Assembly (NCBI RefSeq): GCF_023278565.1
Contig: NC_064673.1
Span: forward strand, 2,728,001 to 2,792,000
DNA length: 64,000 nt
From: Colletotrichum lupini
Lineage: Eukaryota > Ascomycota > Sordariomycetes > Glomerellales > Glomerellaceae
Direction: 5' to 3'
Part shown: positions 24,708 through 35,200 of the stretch, one piece after another
Numbering within the stretch: position 1 is the first letter of the stretch
Layout of the letters: each line of letters starts with the position of its first letter
The notes under the pieces: model-generated
Told to the model about the DNA's origin: nothing
What the model saw: the letters and a program-made list of their open reading frames with translations, nothing else
Databases searched by the model: none
Translations under genes and position numbers: made by a program

Positions 24708-25335
24708 GTTGATTGATTTCGACTAGAGTAATGTATATATACAAGATAGGGATGAAGATGTTGTGTGAATGAGATTCAAAGTATTGCTGCAAGATGAGAC
24801 TGGGTTGTTATTTACGACGAAGGACAATCAAGCCGGGGGACAAAGCAGATGATGAAGGAATCGTGAGAACAAAGCACGGAAGCAAGTGACAGGTAATGGC
24901 TGTCCAGATGCCGGCGCCCCGACCGCGGTCCCGCGGCGATGGTGGGGTTCACGCGGGTCGCGGTTGAGTCAAGTGAAAGGCGTCCACCCCAAGGTACCTG
25001 AGTGCCCCGCGATCCGATAGCGGGGGGAACTTACAGCGATAAGGGACCGCGCTATGGATAAGATAGCGATAAGACATCTCACCGTTGAAATCCACAAAAG
25101 TCAATTGGACCGCCAGTCCCCCAGACTTACTGCGTACCTTAGCTGAAGGGACCTAACGCTGTGCAACGTTCCGACGTCATCCCCACCACCACCACCACCA
25201 ACAGCTCCAAGTTGCTAGGACCGCGCCTCTTGATACTCCCGCGGCAACCTGCATATGCAGTTTCCCATGCGTTAATACCACCGACGCTCGAAGCCTTGTT
25301 CCAATACACCTACCCGTTATAGTTCTTCTGTTTCA
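24708..25335. promoter_or_regulatory. divergent promoter with clustered GATA sites
   Basis: 628 bases between the start codons of the amidotransferase and PPX1 genes. Five GATA cores lie on the + strand within 56 bases, at 25016, 25038, 25057, 25062 and 25068, four of them as GATAAG or GATAGC. Clustered GATA sites are the binding pattern of AreA/Nit2-type nitrogen regulators. A GC-rich stretch with two CCGCGG words is near 24,921-24,935, and a CCA microsatellite at 25183-25202. Regulation by a GATA factor is inferred from the sites only. Confidence 0.5.
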
Positions 25336-26618
25336 ATGCCTCCAAGGGTCTCCCTCGGCGCTTTCCTCGCCAGCGCGAGATCAGCCTTGACGGCTCCGCA
25401 ACGGGCCAGTCCCTTGACGTTGGTCGTCGGCAACGAATCTGCAGGTACGAGAGACACCCGAGGCTTGGCATTCCTCTATTCATGTGTAAATAAGCTGATG
25501 ATTTTATTATTCGCACCCAATAACCAGACCTCGACTCTCTCTGCTCCGCCGTCGTTTACGCCTACCTTCGCAGCCACGCTGCGCCTCACACCCTCCACAT
25601 CCCCATCTCGAATCTATCCCGCGATGACCTCAAGCTCCGTCCCGAGATGACGGCTGCTCTTGCGCACGCCAAGCTTAAACCGAGCGACCTACTCACCCTC
25701 GACGAGATACCTCAAGACCTCGCCGCGAAGGACTCCAGATGGGTTCTCGTCGATCACAATGCCCTGACGGGAGACCTCGCCAAGAAGTACAGCAGCAGTG
25801 TCGTCGGCTGCGTAGACCACCACGCCGATGACCACAAAGTCCCCCAAGACACGGGCGACGAGCCCCGCGTCGTCGAGAAGTGCGGAAGCTGTGCGAGCTT
25901 GGTGGTGGAGTACTGCCGCTCAGCGTGGGAGGACCTCGCAAAGTCGGAGACCGGCGCCAGCGACGTGGACGAGCACCTCGCCAGGCTGTCGCTGGCAGCA
26001 ATCCTGATTGATACCACGAACCTCAAGTCCAAGGATAAGACGACGGAAAAGGACACCAGCGCAGTCTCCTTTCTGGAAAAGTTTACGAGCGGACGCGACG
26101 CGTTCTTTGACGAGATATCCGCCGTTAAGGAAGACATATCCTCGCTGGGATTCCGCGACGTATTCCGAAAGGATTACAAGCAGTGGGAGGATCTCGGCGA
26201 GGGGTTTGAGGCGAGCAGCCGCCACAAGGTCATGGGCGTGTCGGCTATTGTCCAGAATTTGGATTACCTACTCGACAAGGCTGGCGGCGATGATAATGTC
26301 CTGCTGGGCGAGTTCAAGGAGTGGGCCAAGGAGAAGAAGATGGATGTCGGGGTCATCATGACGACGTCGCATCCTGGTGGCAAGTTCCAGAGAGAGCTTC
26401 TCTTGTGGGCCTTCAACGAGGACGCTATCGAATACTGCAAGAAGTTCTACCAAGCATACAAGGATGATTTGGGCTTGGAGAGCTGGGGCGAGGGCAGACT
26501 CGACGAGGTTGGTGAAGGGGAGTGGAGGATGGCCTGGCACCAGAAGAGTCTGTCCAGCTCTCGCAAGCAGGTTGCGCCCATGCTACGGCAGACAATCAAG
26601 GGCGGCACCAAGCTTTGA
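25336..26618 (+). CDS. PPX1: exopolyphosphatase (DHH family)
   Basis: Two exons (25336-25444 and 25528-26618) give 399 residues, close to the size of yeast Ppx1. DHH-family metal motifs are in the expected order: NESADLDSLCSAVV (motif I, Asp37/Asp39), LVDHNAL (Asp112) and GCVDHHADD (DHH at 133-135). The C-terminal half is DHHA2-like (VMGVSAIVQNLDYLL, VGVIMTTSHPGGKFQRELLL). The enzyme removes terminal phosphates from inorganic polyphosphate in a divalent-metal-dependent reaction, in the cytosol and possibly mitochondria. The second-exon reading frame also starts with an internal ATG at 25647, but that would lose motif I, so the spliced form is preferred. Confidence 0.93.
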
Positions 26619-27151
26619 GACAAAGACGATGTGTTAATAGTGCGGCACTTGAACATGAAGCATGGAGTTATTATTCGGCGGACTACATCAGCTTGGGACA
26701 GGTCACGCTGGGATGTACACAGGCAATCCCCATTCACCCCGAAAGGCGAAATAGAGTGGTGATGGATGGCTAGCAGCTAAGTATCTGTAAATAATGGCAC
26801 TATCCATTTCAAAATTCATCGGACTGTTCCTCATATCGAAAACAAAGCGAAGAAGCGCGCTGGGTTTTGAGAGAGCAAGTCGTAGAGTCGAGCAGCAGTG
26901 AAGCTCCCAGTCGCTGCTTCATAGCTCAATGCCCAATCACAAAGGCTGGTATAAACCACAATCACTGCCTTTCCCAAAACACCAAGCCCATCATATGGTC
27001 TCAAAACAGACCAGTGACCATCATCTCATTATGGATTATCTTGTTTGGTCTGGCACCGCTACATCATCATTCATCATCTCAAATTTCATTGGCTTTTGTC
27101 ACATCCTTGATAATACCCAAAAGTACCTCATCTTATCCCGGTCGTGCTGCT
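26619..27151. other. convergent intergenic region
   Basis: 533 bases between the 3' ends of PPX1 and the S1/P1 nuclease gene. Nothing recognisable beyond AT-rich 3' sequence. Confidence 0.5.
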
Positions 27152-28091
27152 TCAAGCCAGCTGGGCAACAATGGCATCCAGCCACTTGGCAAGTCTATAC
27201 AACGTTAGTATCCCAACTCCATCCAACAAGCAAAAGACCAAGGGACGGAGCTTACCTGTAACCCTGCTTGGCGACCTGCATGCTAACAGTAGGCTGCGCA
27301 TTCGTCGTATACGCGCCACTGATATCCTTGCCCTCCACAGCCTCACGACCATCCGGCAGAACGACAGAGCACACAAACTTGTTACTCTCCGTCGCCCACG
27401 CGAGCGCCTGCGACTCGGGGTCCTCGAGGCTCAGCCCGCCAATCCAGCACTTTGACGCCGTCTTGAAGTCGCCAGAGCTGATCTCGGTGCTGAGCTTCGA
27501 GGCCCACGACTTCGCGACGGCGAGCACGCTGCTTCCCGTGCCCGTGATGGACTGCGGGATGTTGGTGTCCCACGCGGCGTGCAGGTTCGTGCTGGACCCG
27601 TTGAACTCGACGGCGATGCCGTTGCCGCCGAGCTCGAGGTTATCGCAGTGCAGGGGCTGGCCGATGTCGCCGGTGAAGTGGATGACCATCTTGGCGGCGA
27701 TCTGGCGCTGCTCGAGGCAGAGCGCGGGCTGCTGGAGCAGGCGGTTGGTGTAGTTTGCGTGGGCGGAGACGATGCAGCCCGTGGGGCCGCAGTCGCGGTC
27801 GAGGTCGATGCCGCACGAGTGCGGGGGGTCGTCGAGGGCGTCGATGTAGTGGAAGGTGGAGGTGAAGGCGCCCTCGGTGGTGTAGCGGTACGAGTCGGCC
27901 CAGCTGGCGACGTTGGCGAGGTAGTCGTCCGTGGTGTCGGCCAGGAGCTGCTGGAAGTAGGTTTTGGTCTCGGGGGCGACGAAGTTGGTGGCGATGTAGG
28001 CGATTGTCGCGTGGCCCATGGAGCCCCAGGCGAGGGCGGCCTTGGGGAGGGCGGCGGCTGCCAGGAGGGTGAGGGGGGTGAGGCGAGCCAT
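27152..28091 (-). CDS. secreted S1/P1-type nuclease
   Basis: Two exons (28091-27256 and 27194-27152) give 292 residues. The short second exon adds the family's C-terminal helix (LAKWLDAIVAQLA), and the intron has a GTAAGC donor and ACTAAC branch point. An upstream in-frame extension lacks an ATG. A signal peptide (1-21) is followed directly by WGSMGH, so the mature enzyme would start with the zinc-ligand Trp as in nuclease P1. All nine P1 zinc ligands appear at matching spacing: W22, H27, D66, H81, H138, D142, H148, H171 and D175. The enzyme would cleave single-stranded DNA and RNA and release 5'-nucleotides outside the cell or in the secretory pathway, usually for phosphate and nucleoside scavenging. 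Confidence 0.95.
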
Positions 28092-29443
28092 GGCTTTTTG
28101 TGCCGTGGGATTGCTACCGTGTGGGAAGAATGAGGGACGAGGGGAGAAGGAAGAGGAGGGCAAGGAAGATGGATATGAAGGGCGGGAGATGTGTCCTTGG
28201 CGAGCGGGAAGAGAGGAGGAGAATGTCACGGTGAGGGAGCGATGCGGGTTATATGTAGCATTCTGGAGACTCGAGGTCCCTTCCGGCCCACGTGTGGCCA
28301 AGACCGGCGCGCATTAGTCCACTTCCATGATCGATGTATGTTCCATGGAGGCGGTAAAGGGAGTAAGATAGGCTGTGTTGGCACGGCAAGACAGGCGAGG
28401 TGCGGGAAGCAGGCCTTGGAGGCTGGGTTGGTGATGCAGCATTTCGCAGACCAGGACCCCCATCGTGTTGGCCCTCCTGCTTGTTCGGGCATCGCGAGCT
28501 TCACATAAGTACCGGGCTAAGGTTAACCTGGAGCGTCGATCCAGACTGCGGAGGGCGTTTCCTAGACGCTCATTGGTCGACAAGATCCGAGTTGCACAGC
28601 TTTGCAATCAGACATTGCCATGCTATGCCGATATCCGGGCGCGAAAGAGAGAGAGAGAGAGCGGAGAGTCAGAGTGGAAAATGTCTGCGTGTGATGGACC
28701 AGGGGCCGGGATACAACCTGCATGTTCAGACGACGCAGATTGACTGACGAATGCCATCTCCTCATTACTCTCCCGTGTCACCACGGCTCGGCTGATTGTT
28801 CAGATGCTTCTCTCCAGCAAGTTGAGGCGGAAACGCTGGCGCATTGAAGTTGGATTACACCTGCATTAGTGCCGAGGTGAAGTGGGAAATCCAAAAAAAA
28901 TTGTGTCAATGTCAAATGATAATAAGGTAGACTCCGATCCTCCCCCGCAATCCTGCCGGGCTCACCCAGAGATAAGACGGAGCACTTCCCGAATAGGAAG
29001 GTCTGGGATTAGAGCTCGGGCGGGCTGAAAAGAATTTCATCGTCACCAACGCCGGAGGAGGCGAGTTGCAGAGTCGCATTACCCATTCGTGCAGGTCTTT
29101 AGACCAGTGCGATATTTTGTAACATGGCCGTCTATCCGTAGTTGGCGTTGTTGTTATTACAGTAAGGTACATTTGAAGTTTGCTTTTGTGTTGAGTGTTG
29201 TACATGTAGAGGTGAAGCCTCCATCTCTGCCGCGTCTTCCGCAGCGTCATTGCTGAGTCGATATCACAATCGGTCAACATCGGTGAGCGCCGAGTTCCGC
29301 CATCGGACCAGAGACGCCCTTGTTTGCAGGCGCGCTATCTCGCCAAGAACATTTCTCCTGCCGTCACCCGTCCCGTCGACGTATTCCACTTCGGACCTTG
29401 AATCTTAGCTTGGAAATCGATTCCAGCTTCCACGTGAAAGGTC
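28092..29443. other. intergenic region with GA microsatellite
   Basis: 1,352 bases between the nuclease start and the ATP25 3' end. A GA run lies at 28646-28661. Short ORFs on both strands overlap and show no family signal. Confidence 0.5.
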
Positions 29444-31279
29444 TCAAGCGTTCCTTCGCAACGCCTCGAGCTCCTTGAACATCTTGACAAACTCCAACTC
29501 GACAGTCTTCTTGCCGTCGTTGGCTACTTTACTGCCGGATACCATGTGAGCGCTGATGTGTTCCGCATTAGGGTCGGCGACACGGATGCAAGCCTTGATG
29601 TCGGGCCAGATCGTCTCGTCTGGCAGCACTGGGGGCTGCTCAAGAATCATCTCGGGTACACATCTCCGGAGGGCGTCGATGCTCAGAGACCTCCTGTTGA
29701 TGCGTGCAAAGATGTGAAACACTTCCCGGTATAATGCTGACCCTCTGCGTTCGCTGTATCGTGGGGGAAGACTCCAAACCTCCCAAAATTCATCCATGTT
29801 CCGCTGAATGGCATACGCTCGGAGAAGACGTACGAGTTGCGCTTCCGAGGGACAAGATTGCATGCCCTTGAGCATCACAAACTCCAAGTTACTTTGAATG
29901 CCCCGCAATTTTCCTTGCTCAGGTCCGCCTCGCGCAGGTGATGTTGCAATCGCCTCGATAATTGTCGTGAGCATTTCGTGGTCCATGACTGGCATTTGCC
30001 GTTGGTGCATCGTCTCAATAACCTTGGTGGCGAGGTCCGCCTGATCCTGGCCCTGATCCCCCTCCGCTGTGGGCGCCTGGAAGATGCCTCTCAAGAGCCC
30101 CAAGCAGTCCTCGACCTTGACCTGCTCCCCCTCCGACCGGATTTTCTCAATTCGCTGGCGATGTTTATTCAGCGGGTCTGTGACAGGGCTCGAACTTGCT
30201 GAAGGAGTAATACCTGCGTCTTTTGCGCCCACAGCCGCCTGCTCGGTGTCGGTCGAAGGCCGAGAGAGACTTGTGGAGAAGTTTCTCCTCTGCGACGTGT
30301 TTGCGTAGTTGGGTTTCCGCGCTCGGATCGTGGTCGTCGGCAAATCACCGTATCGGTTGTGATAGGAAGAGTCTTCGTCGGCCAGTTTACGTTCTTGAGC
30401 CTCGCTTCGTACGAGCTGTTGGCTCCATAGTCGTTCGAGGTCTAGTTCGTTACGCCGAGACTCGGTCATGACCTGGACAATGATGGTAGATCCAGTGGCT
30501 GGTCCACCGAAGCCAGACATCTTGCCATGAGAATCGAAACGTTCGCTTTCGCTGTATGTGGATCCACTGGTACCGAGGTTGACGCAGATCCATCCAGTCG
30601 AGATTCCATCGTCGCCGCCCTTTGCAACCATGGCACTCGAGCCGAGTAGCTTCGCCTTCCTCCTCATTCTTCGTAGCTTTGTCTTCAGCTCGCCCGGACC
30701 AATAAGCCCATCCGCGTTTGCCTCGATCTTGTGGTGAAAACGGAGCCACTTCACTAGCCGGGAAGCCGAGACGTGCAAGTGCCGCTCGCTTCGCGACGTT
30801 GCAAAGAGCATGAGAAGGTTGGGTCCCAAAGCAGGTGGCGGGTCGAGAGCGCGCAGGTCGAGGAGAGAAAGGTCATCCAGTCCCATTTCTTCGTAGACAT
30901 ACTTCAATAGAGGCTCGAGGATAGGAGGTGGGTTGCTCGGCAGTTCGGGTAACGGTGACACATCTTCTTTCGGTGGATGTATAGGCGCCTCGACCTCGAG
31001 GAACCATGGCGTTTCTTCTTTTTCGCTGACAACCTGGTCCCCGACGTTCTCCCCAATCTTTGCTTCAGCTTCGGTTGCATGGGCAGGAACTTCGCCTGAT
31101 GTCTTGGGTGCCTCGGGCAGGCTCGAGAAAGCTCTTTGCAGGTTCCGAGGTCGCAGGCTTGCGGTAGTTGTAATGGCGGGAGCTCGAAGAAAGGTAGCTG
31201 AGTTGGAAGTGACGGCTCGTAACACAGTGTTGCGACACTGGAGACAGCCCAAAGCTGTAAACGCAGGTCGGGAGGCCAT
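29444..31279 (-). CDS. ATP25: mitochondrial ATP25 (Iojap/RsfS domain, OLI1 mRNA stabilising factor)
   Basis: Single-exon gene of 611 residues using the ATG at 31279 (context cgaagATGgcc); the longer frame upstream has no ATG. The N-terminus is basic, Ser/Ala-rich and free of acidic residues, as in mitochondrial presequences. Residues about 119-240 form an Iojap/RsfS-like domain (YVYEEMGLDDLSLLDLRALD, GPNLLMLFATSRSERHL, LVKWLRFHHKIEANADGLIG), followed by a long C-terminal ATP25-specific region. In yeast, Atp25 is cleaved: the N-terminal half acts with the mitochondrial large ribosomal subunit and the C-terminal half stabilises the mRNA for ATP synthase subunit 9. It is divergent from RPO41, another mitochondrial gene-expression factor. 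Confidence 0.92.
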   Translation of the reverse strand: MASRPAFTALGCLQCRNTVLRAVTSNSATFLRAPAITTTASLRPRNLQRAFSSLPEAPKTSGEVPAHATEAEAKIGENVGDQVVSEKEETPWFLEVEAPIHPPKEDVSPLPELPSNPPPILEPLLKYVYEEMGLDDLSLLDLRALDPPPALGPNLLMLFATSRSERHLHVSASRLVKWLRFHHKIEANADGLIGPGELKTKLRRMRRKAKLLGSSAMVAKGGDDGISTGWICVNLGTSGSTYSESERFDSHGKMSGFGGPATGSTIIVQVMTESRRNELDLERLWSQQLVRSEAQERKLADEDSSYHNRYGDLPTTTIRARKPNYANTSQRRNFSTSLSRPSTDTEQAAVGAKDAGITPSASSSPVTDPLNKHRQRIEKIRSEGEQVKVEDCLGLLRGIFQAPTAEGDQGQDQADLATKVIETMHQRQMPVMDHEMLTTIIEAIATSPARGGPEQGKLRGIQSNLEFVMLKGMQSCPSEAQLVRLLRAYAIQRNMDEFWEVWSLPPRYSERRGSALYREVFHIFARINRRSLSIDALRRCVPEMILEQPPVLPDETIWPDIKACIRVADPNAEHISAHMVSGSKVANDGKKTVELEFVKMFKELEALRRNA

Positions 31280-32234
31280 CTTCGCGTTAGCTCCCTGCAC
31301 TCCTTGGAGACTGTGGTTGAACCTGGGAGCTTCCTGTCGACAAGAATTGTTGTCGGCCAAAATTCTCGTCCTTCCAGAGCTTGGACCGTGGCTTGGGAGC
31401 GCGAAAGTAGATTTTGGCGTATTACCTAATCACCCGGTAAAGTGCCCCATATTTCCGGCTCGTCGCTCCATGAGCCGCGAACTTTGACTGACGGGAAGGT
31501 ACTCTCAACGGCATGAAATTGCACTGCAATGGCCGTGTTCGAAGGTACCAGTTCCCGATCAAAATGGCCGTTGATTCATGACTGACGTCACTTAATTTCG
31601 AGTTGCCTCATTAGAGCATATTGCAAGTAACTCGAATATTTGCGCTTTGGGTATGGGCCGGTGCAGTGGTTCTTGCCTCCCATCTTTTGAGGTATAAGAC
31701 GCGCGCCTGCCGTGTCTGCGTACCTGAAGACATGCTTACCTAACAGGCGTGGTGATGCGTGCACGTGCTTGGACGGTCATACTGACGAATCAAAGCTCAA
31801 GAATCCATGGACAGTTTGATTGGCTTTCTGCCCCACCGTCCCCTTTTTGAGTGGACAGAAAATTCCATTCCAACGACGTTGTCCATTCCACCCCGGCGGG
31901 TGGAGTGGGACGACCCCGATTGCCCGAGTCAAAGGACAGGAAAAAAAGAACGGCAAAATTTTGATAGCTCGCGCCTCCTATCGACAAGCTCCCGTCCGCC
32001 TCCCCCCCAAAACTTCTCCCTCCACCCAAAATCTGTTGCATCCGCCTTACTGTGTATGCGCCCCAGCATCGCAACGCATCAGGTTCATTCTCTGTACTTT
32101 GTAATATAGCCACGTTCTTTTCATACTCCTTATACTTAATGCACCGATACCTCTCCTAGATCTTCAACAGATTTCCTGTTGTTGAAACGACGTCACTTAC
32201 CCCGGTCTGTCCTTTCGTCGCGTGAGCTTTCAAG
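31280..32234. promoter_or_regulatory. divergent promoter ATP25 / RPO41
   Basis: 955 bases between two start codons pointing away from each other. The RPO41-proximal part is pyrimidine-rich (about 31,960-32,180), as in fungal leaders. ORFs of about 100 codons here on both strands are treated as leader noise. No specific regulatory element is assigned. Confidence 0.5.
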
Positions 32235-35200
32235 ATGCTCCTCAGGAACAGCCGGAGAAGTCTTTCCCTTCACCACGCAACCATCTTCCGATCCTCTCGA
32301 CCGACACCAAGATACCCATTGACGACAATAAACGCGAGCGACAGAAGCAACCGTCTTTTTGGCACACAGAACGATGGACGGCCCACGGCCAGAAGAGGTA
32401 GCCTCAGCGGCGGACGGAATCTTGCCACCGCCGTAGATGACCATCAATCCATCGCGAGCTCCAACTACGACAGACTGGACAGTTCTGTCCTGTCAGCATA
32501 CCAGAACGTCTCGGCTCGCCCGAGATACCACGAGCTGCGCGCCTTCGACCCCGCCTCGCCACTGGTACTCCAAGAGAGCAACGCACCGCAACAACCTCGG
32601 GGGAAAATAAACAACTTTGGCGTTCCTGGCGATGTGGACGAACTGTTGCCGATATTCGATGCCTGCATCCGTGTCGGCAAAGTCGATCGTGCACAAATGG
32701 TTCTCAAGCGCTTGGCTGCTGTCCCAAGCTTCCCTGGCGAAGACTTGATTTTCCTCCACAACCGATTCATCCGAGCCTCCCTCGAGCAGTTGCGCCTCCA
32801 TCCCGACCGGAAACAAGCCGAGAGCCTTCACAAATGGTACGAATTGCACATCAACACCAGGGGCCTCCCTCAAACTGCCGAGACTATCGCTTGCATGCTC
32901 AAGGCCTCTCTTATCTCCGAACGCGACGCCAGCAGGCGTCACCGGCTGGTCACTCGCTACATGAGACTGGCACCCGGCGAGGCGGGCTTGCAAGTCTTAT
33001 CGATGGCCGAGATCCTGAGCGACCAAGACCTCGCAGTCATTACGGAAATCTGCCCCATATACAACCTCGCGCCTGAAGAGGATACTTCAGCCGCTGAAGT
33101 CAATGATGAGCATGTTGCCGTTGAAGAAAGTGAAGCTTTGAGTTCCGCTTCCGCGAAGCCTATGCCGCAAGTCATGGCCACACCTCAGAAAGGCTTCGGA
33201 CTGAAGAGTTTAAAGCAGACTCTGAGCCTTTTCGACGAAATCCCTCAAGAATGCGACATCTCCACACTTCCCCTTCGCGAACGAAGGGAGATCCAAGCCC
33301 GCCTCGAGCGCGACTGTGTTGACGCAGCTGTAGAGCGATGGCGCGAGGAGAACGAATCTCTACAGAAGATGGGCCTCAATACTTCGGTAGCCCATGCATC
33401 ACTCAACTCTCGCTTGTACGACTGGCAACTTGCACTGGAGGCGCGACTGAAGGAGGAAATGGTCAAAATCGAGAAGTCCGAGGCCGTCGCGAAGAAGACG
33501 CCTGAAGACTACGACCGATGCGTGTACGGACCCTTCTTCAGACTTTCTACGCCTAGTCGTTTGGCCGCTGTCACCATTCTCAGCACCTTGAGTTCCACTG
33601 CCATCACTGGTGTCGACCGTGGCATGGGTCTTGCTACCGCCATTAGCGGCCTCGCAAAACTCACCGAAGAGGATATTCGAAGTCAACTCGCGAGCCAGAG
33701 GGTGAAGAAGGCTGATAAGAGCAGAAAGGTCGTCATGGCTAAACCTGCGGAGGTTGCAGACGACAAATCATCAAAAGAGGTGGCCAGCAATGAATTGTTT
33801 AGCGATGAACAAGCCAGAGAAGCTGTGCTAGCCGATGCGGCCTGGCCCCCTGCGGTGAAGGCTAAGGTCGGCGCGGCCTTAATGTCTGCTCTCATCGAGA
33901 CTGCCAAGATCAAAGTTGTGAGGGAGCATCCCGAAACGAAAACCCTCGTCAGCCAGTTCCAGCCAGCGTTCTCTCACGCTACTCAGCTCAGGAGGGGCAA
34001 GAAGATCGGCATGATCTTGCTCAACAAGGAGCTCGTCAACATCATGAAGCGAGAACCTCAGGGAGACTTCCTGGCTAAACATCTACCTATGGTCGTGGAG
34101 CCGGAGCCGTGGCAGGCCTTCGACAAGGGTGGCTTTTTGGAAAGCAAAGCGAGTCTTGTTCGTATCAAGCAGGGCGACAAGGACCAGAGGCTGTACAGCG
34201 AAGCAGCGATCGCCCGCGGAGACATGGACCAAGTGTTCAAGGGATTGGATGTCCTGGGCAGAACCCCTTGGCGGATTAACAACTCAGTTCTCAGCGTTAT
34301 GCTTGATGTTTGGAACAGTGGCGAGGAGTTAGCAAACATCCCGGCATTGAACCCCGATATCCCGACGCCGCCCGAGCCCGCGCCCTCTGAGGACCCCTCT
34401 GAACGCATCCTCTGGATCAGAGCTGTCAAGGCCGCCGAAAACGAGAGGGGTGGCTTGCATTCCGTTCGCTGCTTCATGAACTTCCAGCTGGAAATCGCCC
34501 GTGCTTTCAGGAACCAAACTTTCTACTTCCCTCACAACATTGACTTCCGGGGTCGTGCCTACCCACTACCGACATACCTCAACCATATGGGTGCCGACCA
34601 TGTCCGTGGCATTCTTCGCTTTGCTAAGGGCAAAGAGCTCGGCGAGCAAGGTCTAAAGTGGCTCAAGGTTCACTTATCCAACGTGTTCGGTTTCGATAAG
34701 GCCAGCCTCAACGACAGAGCGGCGTTCACTATGGACAACTTGGCCAATGTCATAGACTCAGCCACCAATCCGCTTAATGGCAACCGCTGGTGGCTCAAGG
34801 CCGAGGACCCTTGGCAATGTCTTGCAGCTTGTTTCGAGCTCAAGGCAGCCCTTGAATCTCCGGAACCAGAGAAATACGTCTCTAGCCTTCCAGTGCACCA
34901 AGACGGCACTTGCAACGGTCTTCAGCACTATGCCGCCCTCGGTGGTGACATTTGGGGTGCTCGCCAAGTCAACCTCGTTCCCGGCGATAAGCCTGCTGAC
35001 GTCTACTCTGCCGTTGCCAATATTGTCAAAGACCACATTGCCAAGGACGCGGAGGGAGGCAATCCTTTCGCGAAGGCTATGGACGGAAAGATCACGAGAA
35101 AGGTGGTCAAGCAGACCGTCATGACCAACGTTTACGGTGTCACATTCGCCGGTGCCAAGAAACAGGTCTGCAAGCAGCTTGATTCGCTGTACCCCAACTT

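Noticed and set aside
25647..26618. Single-exon 323-residue version of PPX1
   Set aside because: It would lack DHH motif I (DLDS), which the spliced first exon supplies in frame.
31807..32109. 100-codon ORF upstream of RPO41
   Set aside because: Lies in the CT-rich leader, overlaps an equal-sized ORF in another frame, and shows no family signal.
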